DNA of 64,000 nucleotides from Moraxella oblonga NBRC 102422 (GTDB lineage: Bacteria > Pseudomonadota > Gammaproteobacteria > Pseudomonadales > Moraxellaceae): NCBI RefSeq assembly GCF_001598275.1, contig NZ_BCYQ01000006.1, forward strand, positions 51,504-115,503, in the 5' to 3' direction. The stretch's first letter is position 1. Each line of letters starts with the position of its first letter. Both the position numbers and the translations under genes were made by a program. Positions 28,598 to 37,406 of this stretch are shown here, in pieces. Below the pieces are notes generated by a model. It made no database searches and was not told the origin of the DNA. It saw only the letters and a program-made list of their open reading frames with translations.

Positions 28598-29611
28598 ATG
28601 AAAACCCTAGAACTTCTTATCACACGAGCATGGCAGAGCAACTCTCCCATGCTGACAACGCTTGCCCCCTTGTCGGTACTGTATGGGGTGGTGGGGCGTG
28701 TGCGTAAGTCTTTGTATGACAATGACAAACTTAGCAAATACCACGCCCCAATCCCTGTGATAATCATCGGCAACATCACGGTGGGCGGTAGTGGCAAAAC
28801 GCCACTCATCATCGCTTTGGTGAAGTATCTACAAAGTAAAGGCATATCGGTTGGGGTGATTAGTCGTGGCTATGGGCGACAGATGAGTGAGCCTGCTTTG
28901 GTAAAGGCGGACAGCACCCCCAAAGACGCAGGCGATGAGCCATGCCTGATTGTGGGGCAGACAGGCGTGGCGATGGCGGTGGGGGCGAATCGGCGTGAGG
29001 CGATTGAGCTACTCATACAACATCACCCCGATTTACAACTGATTTTAAGCGATGATGGCTTACAGCATTATGCCCTACATCGTGATGTGGAGTGGATAGT
29101 CGTTGATGGGGTGCGTGGTTTTGGCAATGAAAAGCTCTTTCCACAAGGCTTTTTGCGTGAGCCGTTGTCTCGTCTAGATGGGGCAAGCGTGATTTATCAT
29201 GATGCACGCACACATCTGTATGATGATACGGCGATGACCATGCACTTAGTGCCAAGCACGCCCATACCACTATTGGGTGGCGACAAATCCCTACCACCCC
29301 AACAGGTCTATGCCGTAAGCGGTATCGGCTATCCTGACAGATTTTTTCAGACTTTGGCTGATTTGGGCTTTGATGTGGTCAAAAAACCCTTTGGCGACCA
29401 TCATGATTTTAGTCTGTCTGATTTGGCAGAGTTTACGGATTTGCCCATCATCATCACCGCCAAAGATGCCATCAAAATCCGTGAGCTTACCAAACACTCG
29501 TCCCATGCGATTTTTGACAATGTATGGATTTTGCCTGTACAGGCGGTGTTGTCTGATGGGGTGTATGGGGAGATGGATAGGGTGCTTGGGGAGCTTGATA
29601 TTGGGAATTAA
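28598..29611 (+). CDS. lpxK: Tetraacyldisaccharide 4'-kinase
   Basis: A 337-residue inner-membrane-associated kinase that phosphorylates the 4' position of the lipid A precursor to give lipid IVA. It has the family's P-loop GNITVGGSGKTP (about residues 57-68), SRGYGR, DEPCLI and LSDDGLQHYALHRDVEWIVVD, and an N-terminal hydrophobic helix. In many relatives lpxK is next to msbA and kdsB; here kdsB lies 1.3 kb downstream, separated by a WG-repeat gene on the opposite strand. Confidence 0.94.
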   Translation: MKTLELLITRAWQSNSPMLTTLAPLSVLYGVVGRVRKSLYDNDKLSKYHAPIPVIIIGNITVGGSGKTPLIIALVKYLQSKGISVGVISRGYGRQMSEPALVKADSTPKDAGDEPCLIVGQTGVAMAVGANRREAIELLIQHHPDLQLILSDDGLQHYALHRDVEWIVVDGVRGFGNEKLFPQGFLREPLSRLDGASVIYHDARTHLYDDTAMTMHLVPSTPIPLLGGDKSLPPQQVYAVSGIGYPDRFFQTLADLGFDVVKKPFGDHHDFSLSDLAEFTDLPIIITAKDAIKIRELTKHSSHAIFDNVWILPVQAVLSDGVYGEMDRVLGELDIGN

Positions 29612-29634
29612 AAAGGTAGGATTACCTGCCTTTT
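29611..29634. terminator. Bidirectional terminator between lpxK and WG-repeat gene
   Basis: AAAAGGTAGG and CCTGCCTTTT form a 10-bp stem (one G-T pair) with ATTA loop, A-rich on one side and T-rich on the other, between convergent genes. Confidence 0.7.
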
Positions 29635-29643
29635 GTGTTTATG

Positions 29644-30702
29644 CTAATCAATGCGTTTGCCTGTTTTATCAATATAAAATATTTTGCCATTTAATTCAAC
29701 CTGAGCTTTATTATTGCTAAAATCCCAAACAGCATCATACTCAATAGGGATAGCTATTTTACCTGTTTTATCAATAAATCCCCATTTGCCATTTTGCTTA
29801 ACTTCTACCAAACCTTCCTTAAAAACTGTGATATAATCATACTCAATCGGCACAACTACTTTGCCTGCTTTATCAATAAATCCCCATTTACCGTTTTGTT
29901 TAATCCCTGCCAAACCTTCTTTAAAACTGCCAATATAATCATACTCAATAGGCACAACCACTTTACCTTTTTTATTGATAAAGCCATATTTATTATTTTT
30001 TTTAACCCTTATCAAACCTTCACCAGAATTGTAAACAAAATCATACTGAGCAGGCACAACCACTTTACCTGTTTTATTAATTAAGCCCCATTTGTCATTT
30101 TGCTTAATCTCTGCCAAACCTTCTGTAAAACTCCTAACATCATCGTACTTGATGGGTATGACTATCTTGCCTGTTTTATTGATAAACCCATATTTACAGT
30201 TTTGTTCAACCTTTGCTAAATCTTCACTAAAACTGCCAGCATCATCATACTGGGCAGGAATAACTATTTTACCTGTTTTATCAATAAAGCCGTATTTGTC
30301 ATTTTGCTTAACCTTTGCCAAGCCTTTACTAAAATAGTAAACATTATCATGCTTAATAGGAATAACCACCTTGCCTGTTTTATCAATAAATCCCCATTTA
30401 CCGTTTTGTTTAACCCTTGCCAAGCCTTCACTAAAATCCCCGACATCATCGTATTGAGCAGGGATTACCAGCTTACCTGCTGTATCAACAAACCCCCATT
30501 TGCCGTTTTGTTCAACCTGTGCCAAGCCTTCACTTGGACAATCCACAAAGTCATAACCGCTGACCTGTGGTTTGTCGCACGCCATTGCACTAGCCACACC
30601 TTTTAGATTTGGCTTTTCGCACGCCCATACTGATGAACCAAAGACAACCACACCAACTAGGGCAATGCTCAGGGGGAGTTTATGTAGATTGGGCTTTTTC
30701 AT
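29644..30702 (-). CDS. Secreted protein of tandem WG repeats
   Basis: A 352-residue protein. A signal peptide (ending about VWA, followed by a cysteine) precedes eight regular WG repeats of ~36 residues plus a ninth degenerate one. The unit reads roughly EGLAxVKQNGKWGFIDKTGK + VVIPIxYDxVxxFx. The repeats are also similar at DNA level, so copy number may vary by recombination. ATG at 30702 has AAGGAAATC upstream, preferred over 30726. No known enzymatic role; protein-protein interaction in the envelope is a guess. It separates lpxK from kdsB. Confidence 0.8.
   Translation of the reverse strand: MKKPNLHKLPLSIALVGVVVFGSSVWACEKPNLKGVASAMACDKPQVSGYDFVDCPSEGLAQVEQNGKWGFVDTAGKLVIPAQYDDVGDFSEGLARVKQNGKWGFIDKTGKVVIPIKHDNVYYFSKGLAKVKQNDKYGFIDKTGKIVIPAQYDDAGSFSEDLAKVEQNCKYGFINKTGKIVIPIKYDDVRSFTEGLAEIKQNDKWGLINKTGKVVVPAQYDFVYNSGEGLIRVKKNNKYGFINKKGKVVVPIEYDYIGSFKEGLAGIKQNGKWGFIDKAGKVVVPIEYDYITVFKEGLVEVKQNGKWGFIDKTGKIAIPIEYDAVWDFSNNKAQVELNGKIFYIDKTGKRID
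29664..30540 (-). repeat. Tandem ~108-bp repeats encoding WG modules
   Basis: Eight to nine in-frame copies of a ~105-111 bp unit, diverged but aligned by the recurring ATAAATCCCCATTT-type core on the plus strand. Confidence 0.7.
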
Positions 30703-30853
30703 TGTAAGATTTCCTTTGATTAACAATAAAAGATGTGATGGCTGTTACAACAATAAGATTATAACAGACGTACACAGTATAAACAATCATTTGGCGATGG
30801 TTGCTGTTTGGATAAACCAAATGGGGCGGTACTTTTCGTTTGGCTGATTTTAT

Positions 30854-30859
30854 TTTATA
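30854..30859 (+). promoter_or_regulatory. Candidate -10 box for kdsB
   Basis: TATAAT lies 30 bases upstream of the preferred kdsB ATG (30890) and directly abuts the alternative in-frame ATG at 30860, which would then sit at the transcription start; this favours the downstream start. Confidence 0.4.
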
Positions 30860-30889
30860 ATGAGCCTTTTATCACAACGTAAAAACGCC

Positions 30890-31657
30890 ATGAAAACCCA
30901 CATCATTATCCCCGCCCGCTATAAATCCACCCGCCTACCTGCTAAGCCTTTGCTAGAAATTCATGGTAAGCCGATGATTCTATGGACAGCCCAAAAAGCC
31001 CTACAAGCCACCTTTGCCGACAGCGTGTGCGTGGCGACCGATGATGATAGGATTTACAAGGTGTGCCAAAGTGCAGGCGTGCCTGTTGTCATGACAGGCG
31101 AACACGCCTCAGGTACGGACAGATTGGGCGAAGTCGCACGGCTTTTGGGTTTTGCTGATGATGACATCGTGGTTAATATGCAAGGCGATGAACCGCTTGT
31201 ACCACCTGTGCTACTTGAACAAGTGAAAAATTTACTCATCGAAAATCCCCATTGTGTCATGGCGACTTTGTGCGAAGTGATTGATAATTTTGACGATTTT
31301 TATAAAAATTCGGTGGTTAAAGTCGTCAAAGCAGGCACGCACGCCCTGTATTTTAGCCGTAGCCCCATGCCGTACGATAGAGATGGACATTTAAAAGATG
31401 AGCTTGGCGAGCGACCCAAAAACGCCTATCGTCATTTGGGACTTTATGCCTACCGTGTCAAATTATTAAAAGAATTTGGCACATGGGAGCAAGGCGAGCT
31501 TGAAACATTAGAGAGCTTAGAGCAGCTGCGTATTTTAGAAAACCATCAAAAAATCGCCATTGATGTTGCAAAGGTGAACCTACCACTTGGGGTGGATACT
31601 AAGGAGGATTTGGACAGATTGAATGCCATGCCTTTTGATGAATTTGTGAAGTTTTAA
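30890..31657 (+). CDS. kdsB: 3-deoxy-manno-octulosonate cytidylyltransferase
   Basis: A 255-residue enzyme that couples KDO to CMP before its transfer to lipid A. It has the nucleotidyltransferase opening IIIPARYKSTRLPAKPL, VCVATDD, MTGEHASGTDRLGEV and VNMQGDEPLVPP. The start MKTHIII at 30890 gives the usual length; an ORF start at 30860 would add ten residues and overlap a promoter-like TATAAT. Followed 3 bases later by holB. Confidence 0.95.
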   Translation: MKTHIIIPARYKSTRLPAKPLLEIHGKPMILWTAQKALQATFADSVCVATDDDRIYKVCQSAGVPVVMTGEHASGTDRLGEVARLLGFADDDIVVNMQGDEPLVPPVLLEQVKNLLIENPHCVMATLCEVIDNFDDFYKNSVVKVVKAGTHALYFSRSPMPYDRDGHLKDELGERPKNAYRHLGLYAYRVKLLKEFGTWEQGELETLESLEQLRILENHQKIAIDVAKVNLPLGVDTKEDLDRLNAMPFDEFVKF

Positions 31658-31660
31658 GAA

Positions 31661-32701
31661 ATGCCCATGACCGACCACGATCCCGATACTTTTGATACCG
31701 TTTTGCAGAATTTGCCCTATTTTGCACCCTTATTGACTTGGCAACAAAAAGCGTGGCAACAGACGACTACCCAGTTTTATGCTGGCAAATTACCGCATGG
31801 CATTTTGGCAAGTGGCATGGCAGGGATTGGCAAGCGTGCCTTTGTGTGGCGGTTGGTGGCATGGCTTCTTTGTACAGACAAATCGGAGTATGGGGCGTGT
31901 GGACTATGCCCAAGCTGTACATGGTTAAAAGCAGGAACGCACCCTGATTTGATGGTGTTACCGCTTGGCAGTTTGCCAACTGATGATGGTGATGAGCAAC
32001 CTTCTATTAAAATTGATGAGATACGTACATTACAAGAATATAGCCACACAAAAGGGCAGGGCGTGCGTGTGATGGTGTTAAACAATGCTGACACACTGAC
32101 GGTTGGAGCAAGCAATGCTCTCCTCAAAACCTTAGAAGAGCCTCGTGCAGGCGTGCATTTATTGCTCATCAGCGACAACCCTAGCAGGCTTTTACCCACC
32201 ATAAAAAGCCGTGTACAAGCCCTACCGCTTGGTAGGATTGAGCATGAGTTGGCATTGTCTTATGTGGTGGATAAGTTGGGTGATGAGAATTTGGCTCGTC
32301 TTGCCCTAGATTTGGCAGATGGGGCGGTATTAAAAGCGGTGGATTTGCCACAGATGGCGTGGTTTGACAAAAGACAACTTTGGCTAAAAACATGGCTAAG
32401 TCTGCGACATGGTCAGCGTTTGCCTGTGAGTGCCAGTGATTATTGGCAAGGGGTGCTAGATTTGGCGGATTTTGTGGTTTTGACACGCCTTATACTCATG
32501 GATGTGGTGCGTGTGGGGCTTGGACTTGGCAGTCGCCATACAGATATTGAAGTGATGAACATGGTAGGTGATGACGTACCAAGCCTTGTGCAGGTGGAAA
32601 ATTTTTTGGCAAATCTTGATGACGTGATGGTGGCGGTCGGTCAAAATGTCCAAGAAAAAATGGCATACGATGAGCTGTTTTGTCGGTTGGCGAATTTGTG
32701 A
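31661..32701 (+). CDS. holB: DNA polymerase III subunit delta'
   Basis: A 346-residue clamp-loader subunit. It shows an AAA-type fold with a P-loop-like SGMAGIGKRAF, a four-cysteine zinc module (CxxxxxxxxCGLCPSC, about residues 68-85), and SNALLKTLEEPRAGVHLLLI with the sensor region LPTIKSRVQALPL. Delta' normally does not hydrolyse ATP but opens the sliding clamp with delta. It lies in a tight run kdsB-holB-pseudouridine synthase. Confidence 0.9.
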   Translation: MPMTDHDPDTFDTVLQNLPYFAPLLTWQQKAWQQTTTQFYAGKLPHGILASGMAGIGKRAFVWRLVAWLLCTDKSEYGACGLCPSCTWLKAGTHPDLMVLPLGSLPTDDGDEQPSIKIDEIRTLQEYSHTKGQGVRVMVLNNADTLTVGASNALLKTLEEPRAGVHLLLISDNPSRLLPTIKSRVQALPLGRIEHELALSYVVDKLGDENLARLALDLADGAVLKAVDLPQMAWFDKRQLWLKTWLSLRHGQRLPVSASDYWQGVLDLADFVVLTRLILMDVVRVGLGLGSRHTDIEVMNMVGDDVPSLVQVENFLANLDDVMVAVGQNVQEKMAYDELFCRLANL

Positions 32702-32708
32702 TGGGATA

Positions 32709-33452
32709 ATGATTGAGATTTTATATCAAGATGATGATTTGGTGGTGGTGAACAAGCCTGCTGGCATACTTGTTCACCGTTCATGGCTTGACAAACATGA
32801 GACGGTATTTGTGATGACGGTTTTGCGTGATATGCTTGGCAGACACGTTTATCCTGTTCATCGGCTTGACCGTCCTACATCAGGGGTGCTGTTGTTTGCA
32901 TTATCCAGCGAAGTTGCAAGGATTTTGTCATTGCAATTTGAACATCATACCGTAGAAAAATCCTATCTGGCATTAGTGCGTGGCTATCTTTTGGGAAGTG
33001 GGCGTATTGATTATCCATTAAAGGTCAAATTGGACAAAATCGCTGATAAATTTGCCAGCCTTGACAAAGCTCCTGAAATGGCAATGACTGATTATCAAAA
33101 CTTGGCAACGTGTGAGATGCCTTTTATCTCAACACCACGCTATGCCACTTCTCGCTATTCGTTGGTTCAATTAACACCCATCACAGGGCGTAAACATCAG
33201 CTAAGAAGGCACATGACCCATTTGTTTCACCCCATTATTGGCGACACTACCTATGGCGATACCGCCCAAAATCGTGCGGTGTATGAGTTTACAGGTGTAT
33301 CTAGACTGCTTTTGCATGCACATACTTTATTGTTTGATGATGTTAATGGTCGGCGTGTGCAAGTGGTTGCACCCTTAGATGAGGATTTTAAAAAAATAAT
33401 GACACAATTTGGTCTAACAGATATTTCATTACCCTTTATCAGTAAAATGTGA
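32709..33452 (+). CDS. truC: TruC-type tRNA pseudouridine synthase (RluA family)
   Basis: A 247-residue RNA-modifying enzyme of the RluA family. The catalytic motif is [15 protein letters not shown] (aspartate in HRLDR), with [13 protein letters not shown] near the start and [15 protein letters not shown] later. Size and the [11 protein letters not shown]...SWLDKHE pattern fit TruC, which modifies U65 of tRNA. The ATG at 32709 lies 7 bases after holB; a longer reading from 32646 would overlap holB in another frame and is rejected. The exact target is inferred from the subfamily. Confidence 0.85.
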   Translation: MIEILYQDDDLVVVNKPAGILVHRSWLDKHETVFVMTVLRDMLGRHVYPVHRLDRPTSGVLLFALSSEVARILSLQFEHHTVEKSYLALVRGYLLGSGRIDYPLKVKLDKIADKFASLDKAPEMAMTDYQNLATCEMPFISTPRYATSRYSLVQLTPITGRKHQLRRHMTHLFHPIIGDTTYGDTAQNRAVYEFTGVSRLLLHAHTLLFDDVNGRRVQVVAPLDEDFKKIMTQFGLTDISLPFISKM

Positions 33453-33490
33453 TAGAATTGATTAATTTAATTTTAAAAAATAGGTGCCTC

Positions 33491-34231
33491 ATGTCCGATA
33501 CGCATTCAAATGATAAAACACCAAAATTCTCACGCATTTTATTAAAACTCTCTGGTGAAGCCTTGGCAGGGGGTAAGGGTATGGGCATTGACGCAAGTGT
33601 CCTTGACCAAATGAGCCTGTCTATCGCCCATTTGTGTGGGCTTGGCGTGCAGGTGGGCATTGTCGTGGGTGGGGGCAATTTGTACCGTGGCTCTACCTTG
33701 CAAAAAGAAGGCTTGGTAGGGCGGGTTACAGGCGACCAAATGGGAATGCTTGCCACGGTGATGAATGGACTGGCAATGCGTGATGCCCTAGAACGGCGTA
33801 ATATCAAATGCCGTCTAATGAGTGCGATGAAAATTGGCGAAATGTGCGAAACTTATAGTACCCGTAACGCCATTCGCTATCTTAAACAAGGCGAGGTGTG
33901 TATTTTTGTTGCTGGCACGGGCAATCCGTTTTTTACCACCGATACCGCCGCTTGTTTGCGTGGGATTGAGATTGAGGCCAGCCTTATTTTAAAGGCGACC
34001 AAAGTAGATGGTATTTATGATAAAGACCCAAGTTTGTATGACGATGCAATCAAATATGACAGCCTAACCTTTGATAAAGCCTTGGAAGAGAAATTGGGTG
34101 TGATGGATATGACCGCCATTGCTCTATGCCGTGAACACAATGTGCCACTTTGTGTCTTTGATATGAACAAACCCAATGCCTTACTCAATGTTGTAATGGG
34201 CGAAAATGAAGGGACAAAGGTTTATCATTGA
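33491..34231 (+). CDS. pyrH: UMP kinase
   Basis: A 246-residue hexameric UMP kinase of the amino-acid-kinase fold, making UDP for nucleic-acid and envelope precursors. Marks: [57 protein letters not shown] [33 protein letters not shown] at 33491 gives the normal length. It begins the usual pyrH-frr-uppS-cdsA series, here interrupted by accessory genes. Confidence 0.96.
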   Translation: MSDTHSNDKTPKFSRILLKLSGEALAGGKGMGIDASVLDQMSLSIAHLCGLGVQVGIVVGGGNLYRGSTLQKEGLVGRVTGDQMGMLATVMNGLAMRDALERRNIKCRLMSAMKIGEMCETYSTRNAIRYLKQGEVCIFVAGTGNPFFTTDTAACLRGIEIEASLILKATKVDGIYDKDPSLYDDAIKYDSLTFDKALEEKLGVMDMTAIALCREHNVPLCVFDMNKPNALLNVVMGENEGTKVYH

Positions 34232-34464
34232 TTTTTGAAAAAATTCTTGGTAAATTTTTAATAAAACATTGTATTTTTTTAATGCCAAATTTTAATAGTG
34301 CATTTTAATTTTAATAATGCCTTATTTTAAAGTGGCTTGGATAAGTTTTGTATTGAAATTTGTGGGGTTAAATGGTAACTTTCTCTCATAAAAATCAATC
34401 ACTCACTCTTTTAATTAAAAGATGGTATTATCTTAAACTTTTAAATAATTTTGGAGAATTTTTT

Positions 34465-35019
34465 ATGATTAACCAAATCAAAACCGATGGCAAAGCTCGT
34501 ATGGAAAAATCGCTTGAAGCGTTGGAGGGTGCTTTTGCCAAACTGCGTACAGGTCGGGCTCACCCTGGGATTTTGTCAGGCGTGATGGTCAGCTACTATG
34601 GTTCTGAAATGCCTTTAAACCAAGTTGCCAGTATCAATGTTGAAGATGCTCGCACGCTACTGGTACAGCCCTTTGACCGCTCAATGGTGTCTGCGGTGGA
34701 TAAGGCAATTCGTGAGGCGGACTTGGGGCTAAACCCAATGAGTGCCGATGTCATTCGTGTGCCAATGCCAGCACTTACCGAAGAGACTCGTAAAGATATG
34801 CAAAAACTTGCCAGAAGTGAAGCGGAGCAAAGCCGTGTATCGGTACGCAATATCCGCCGTGATATGCTGGCTGATATCAAAAAATTGGTCAAGGACAAAG
34901 AGGCAAGCGAAGATGATGAACGCCGTGCCGAAACCGACATTCAAAAGCTGACCGATGATTTTATCAAAGCGATTGATACTCGCCTTGCCAAAAAAGAAAG
35001 TGAGTTGATGGAAGTGTGA
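34465..35019 (+). CDS. frr: Ribosome recycling factor
   Basis: A 184-residue factor that, with EF-G, splits the post-termination ribosome. The helical bundle signature [20 protein letters not shown] and the end region [20 protein letters not shown] are typical. GGAG lies 7-8 bases upstream of the ATG at 34465. The 233 bp between pyrH and frr is AT-rich and probably holds its promoter; nothing else is seen there. Confidence 0.97.
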   Translation: MINQIKTDGKARMEKSLEALEGAFAKLRTGRAHPGILSGVMVSYYGSEMPLNQVASINVEDARTLLVQPFDRSMVSAVDKAIREADLGLNPMSADVIRVPMPALTEETRKDMQKLARSEAEQSRVSVRNIRRDMLADIKKLVKDKEASEDDERRAETDIQKLTDDFIKAIDTRLAKKESELMEV

Positions 35020-35027
35020 TAAGATAA

Positions 35028-35060
35028 GCACAATGGGCGTGGTCATCATGCCCATTGTGC
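35028..35060 (+). terminator. Strong hairpin after frr
   Basis: GCACAATGGGC and GCCCATTGTGC form a perfect 11-bp stem with an 11-base loop, 8 bases after the frr stop. No T run follows, so it may be an mRNA-stabilising or attenuating hairpin instead of a full terminator. Confidence 0.5.
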
Positions 35061-35085
35061 AATTATTGCAAGTTGAGGTAATCTT

Positions 35086-35652
35086 ATGGCTCAGATTTTT
35101 AAAAACTTTTTATTTCATGTTATTATCGTTGCTATTATATTGGTGGTGGTGATTGTGTCATGGCTGTTGTTTTTAAAAAATGCCAAAGTGGATAGTCATT
35201 ACAGCTTGCGACCCATTCAAGTGAATGTGCAAACTGATGAATTGATTTTGGATTTTGTCAGTGATAAGCCGATTGAATTAAAAGCCAATGAAACTGACGC
35301 GATATTAAAATGTTATGGCGATGAATTGCAAACGGAGATTTCAACCAATCCAACCATACGCAAACTCAATATCAGCTCATCAGTCCTTCAAGCACATTTG
35401 CCCAATCAGTCTAAGGTGGATTATTATTATCGTGTGTCCTTGCCATTATATGTCAACAGCTGGAAAATGACATTTGATAAAGGCATGATGACTTGCCATA
35501 TTCATTATACCACTTCTGCATTTCGTAGGGCACGTTATTCACAAACCATGCAAGTTAATATTCAAGCCCTGAATATTGCCAAATCCATCAATACTTCTGA
35601 TGCACCTGAGTATTTTTCACAATATGACGAACGTGATGGCAGATACGAATAA
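35086..35652 (+). CDS. Single-span membrane-anchored protein of unknown function
   Basis: A 188-residue protein with one N-terminal membrane segment (VIIVAIILVVVIVSWLLFL) and a soluble, probably periplasmic domain with two cysteines (ILKCYGD, GMMTCHI). GAGGTAA precedes the ATG. Inserted between frr and uppS in a normally tight operon. I do not recognise the family. Confidence 0.65.
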   Translation: MAQIFKNFLFHVIIVAIILVVVIVSWLLFLKNAKVDSHYSLRPIQVNVQTDELILDFVSDKPIELKANETDAILKCYGDELQTEISTNPTIRKLNISSSVLQAHLPNQSKVDYYYRVSLPLYVNSWKMTFDKGMMTCHIHYTTSAFRRARYSQTMQVNIQALNIAKSINTSDAPEYFSQYDERDGRYE

Positions 35653-35685
35653 CCATCATGCCACCCAATCCATCCACAGTTATTT

Positions 35686-36435
35686 ATGACGATAAACGCC
35701 ATGCCAAATCCAAAACCCCCCAAACACATCGCCATTATTATGGACGGCAATAACCGCTACGCCAAACGAGAGGGCTTACCAACAGGCGGTGGGCATTTGG
35801 CGGGTAAGGATAGCCTTGACCCCATTGTGGAGTATTGTGCCAAGGTGGGGGTGGGTGTTTTGACGGTGTTTGCTTTTTCATCGGAAAACTGGGCAAGACC
35901 ACCGCACGAGGTGGCTTTGTTGATGGCATTATTAAAGCAAACCATCATTGAGCAGTTGCCCAAATTAAGTGCCAATCAAATCCGCCTAAGATTTATTGGC
36001 GACAGAGGCGTATTATCAAAAGAATTGCAAGCATTGATGGCAAGTGCCGAAAGAGAAACTGCCCATTTTGATAAAATGACCCTTGTGATAGCGGTCAGTT
36101 ATGGTGGTAAATGGGACATTGTAGAGAGTGCTAAGTCATTGATAAATAAGGTAAAAAATGGCGAAATCGGCATAGATGAGATTGATGAAACCGCCTTTAC
36201 TGCTGGCGTGAGTTTGGGTGATTGTCCACCTGTGGATATGCTCGTTCGCACGGGGGGCGATTATCGCATTTCTAATTTTCTTTTGTGGCAAAGTGCGTAT
36301 GCCGAGCTGTTTTTTACCAACACGCTATGGCCTGATTTTACGCCTGATGAATTGGGGGCGATGATGGCAGATTTTGCCAATCGTGAAAGACGCTTTGGCA
36401 AAACTTCTGAGCAGGTGGCAAAAGGAAATTTGTAA
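35686..36435 (+). CDS. uppS: Undecaprenyl diphosphate synthase
   Basis: A cis-prenyltransferase of 249 residues that makes the C55 lipid carrier for peptidoglycan and LPS. Marks: HIAIIMDGNNRYAKREG with the catalytic aspartate, FAFSSENWARP, VAVSYGG-like AVSYGGKWDI, and RTGGDYRISNFLLWQSAYAE. The start may be 35686 or 35701; neither has a clear ribosome site. In relatives cdsA follows directly; here four small genes intervene. Confidence 0.95.
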   Translation: MTINAMPNPKPPKHIAIIMDGNNRYAKREGLPTGGGHLAGKDSLDPIVEYCAKVGVGVLTVFAFSSENWARPPHEVALLMALLKQTIIEQLPKLSANQIRLRFIGDRGVLSKELQALMASAERETAHFDKMTLVIAVSYGGKWDIVESAKSLINKVKNGEIGIDEIDETAFTAGVSLGDCPPVDMLVRTGGDYRISNFLLWQSAYAELFFTNTLWPDFTPDELGAMMADFANRERRFGKTSEQVAKGNL

Positions 36436-36452
36436 GGTGTATATTAAGCACC
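36436..36452. repeat. Palindromic repeat, copy 1 (degenerate)
   Basis: GGTGTATATTAAGCACC keeps the outer arms of the palindrome that recurs before each of the next three genes. It starts immediately after the uppS stop. Confidence 0.45.
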
Positions 36453-36480
36453 ATATAAAAAAATTTTAAAGTGGATTAAA

Positions 36481-36822
36481 ATGAGTGAATTATTAAAATC
36501 TCAACTTGATGAATTAATGGCAAAATTACCAAAAAATGTATATGGCAATGGTATTAAAAATGTGGATTGGATTAAATCTAGCCAAATTAAATACCAACTG
36601 AATTTGCCAAAAGAGTATTTGTGGTTTGTTGAAAAATACAATTATATTGTGTTATGGGGTGAATTTGTAAAAACGATTTTTAACCCACAGTACCAAGATG
36701 ACACCCCTGATGATATTTTTAATTATTATCAAATAAATATTGCTGACAATGATGAAGAGAAGGATAAATTGATTTTTTTGACAACCGAAGAATTGGAAGA
36801 ATTTTATTTTTTTAATTACTGA
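36481..36822 (+). CDS. SUKH (SMI1/KNR4)-type protein, truncated by frameshift
   Basis: A 113-residue product with SMI1/KNR4-like features: IKYQLNLPKEYLWFVEKYNYIVLWGE. Proteins of this fold commonly serve as immunity proteins against polymorphic toxins. The stop comes just after a run of seven Ts (36776-36795 region). Removing one T lets the frame continue through TDNQVGEQVFFRNMWGDNEL to a stop at 36949, giving ~155 residues of family-like sequence, so the gene is frameshifted in this sequence. This could be real decay, phase variation or a base-calling error. No toxin gene is nearby. Confidence 0.65.
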   Translation: MSELLKSQLDELMAKLPKNVYGNGIKNVDWIKSSQIKYQLNLPKEYLWFVEKYNYIVLWGEFVKTIFNPQYQDDTPDDIFNYYQINIADNDEEKDKLIFLTTEELEEFYFFNY

Positions 36823-36949
36823 TAATCAAGTGGGTGAGCAAGTATTTTTTAGAAATATGTGGGGCGATAATGAACTTTATGCGGATAATTTTTTGGATTT
36901 TTTATTAAAAGAAATACCAAAAAATTATCATTCCAAACTTAATGGGTAA
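36823..36949 (+). other. Out-of-frame C-terminal continuation of the SUKH gene
   Basis: In the frame reached by losing one T from the T7 tract, this stretch reads on without interruption, ending PKNYHSKLNG and a TAA at 36947-36949. It explains an otherwise empty gap and indicates the intact gene ended here. Confidence 0.6.
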
Positions 36950-36950
36950 G

Positions 36951-36965
36951 GTGCGTATGACGCAC
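36951..36965. repeat. Palindromic repeat, copy 2
   Basis: GTGCGTATGACGCAC lies between the SUKH gene remnant and the next small gene, 16 bases before its ATG. Confidence 0.65.
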
Positions 36966-36981
36966 TATTTAAGGGCAAAAA

Positions 36982-37362
36982 ATGACAGAAAAAATAACAA
37001 AGGCAACAAAAAACTCTTGGAAAGTCACTCCAATGGATAAACCAAAATTGGTGTATGTTGATTTAAAATTAACACAAGAGCATTTTGAAAAGTTGCAAGT
37101 TGGTTTTATGCCCCGTAATATGGACGATAGGTGGTTTGTTTATTTTGAAAATGATTGGATTTATTTTCATCGTTCTTGGACGGGCTATGAAATTTTTAAG
37201 GCTCAAATTTATCAAGATAATAATGGCTATTTTGTCAAAGATTTTTGGGTAGAAAGCAATACTGAAAAATTTAATTTATCTGATGAAAAAGATATGATAA
37301 ATACTTTTTGTTTTATATTGTATAGAATTGTTTTAAGAGTTGAATTGCCCGAAATTCAATGA
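36982..37362 (+). CDS. Small immunity-like protein of unknown family
   Basis: A 126-residue soluble protein with a tryptophan/aromatic-rich core: MPRNMDDRWFVYFENDWIYF followed by HRSWTGYEIFKAQIYQ. Similar small proteins of this type occur in toxin-immunity arrays, but I cannot name the family. AT-rich, no ribosome site stronger than AAGGGCA. It sits between SUKH genes, each separated by a palindrome, so an immunity role is inferred only from context. Confidence 0.6.
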   Translation: MTEKITKATKNSWKVTPMDKPKLVYVDLKLTQEHFEKLQVGFMPRNMDDRWFVYFENDWIYFHRSWTGYEIFKAQIYQDNNGYFVKDFWVESNTEKFNLSDEKDMINTFCFILYRIVLRVELPEIQ

Positions 37363-37369
37363 TTTAAAT

Positions 37370-37386
37370 GGTGCGTAATACGCACC
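37370..37386. repeat. Palindromic repeat, copy 3 (inverted orientation)
   Basis: GGTGCGTAATACGCACC; its flanks (AAAT before, TTAC after) are the reverse complement of the flanks of copies 2 and 4, so this copy is inverted. Confidence 0.65.
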
Positions 37387-37406
37387 TTACAATAAGGAAA
37401 AAATTT

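Noticed and set aside
29664..30540. Long direct repeats on the plus strand with several open frames
   Set aside because: They are the coding repeats of the minus-strand WG protein; the plus-strand frames lack family features and ribosome sites.
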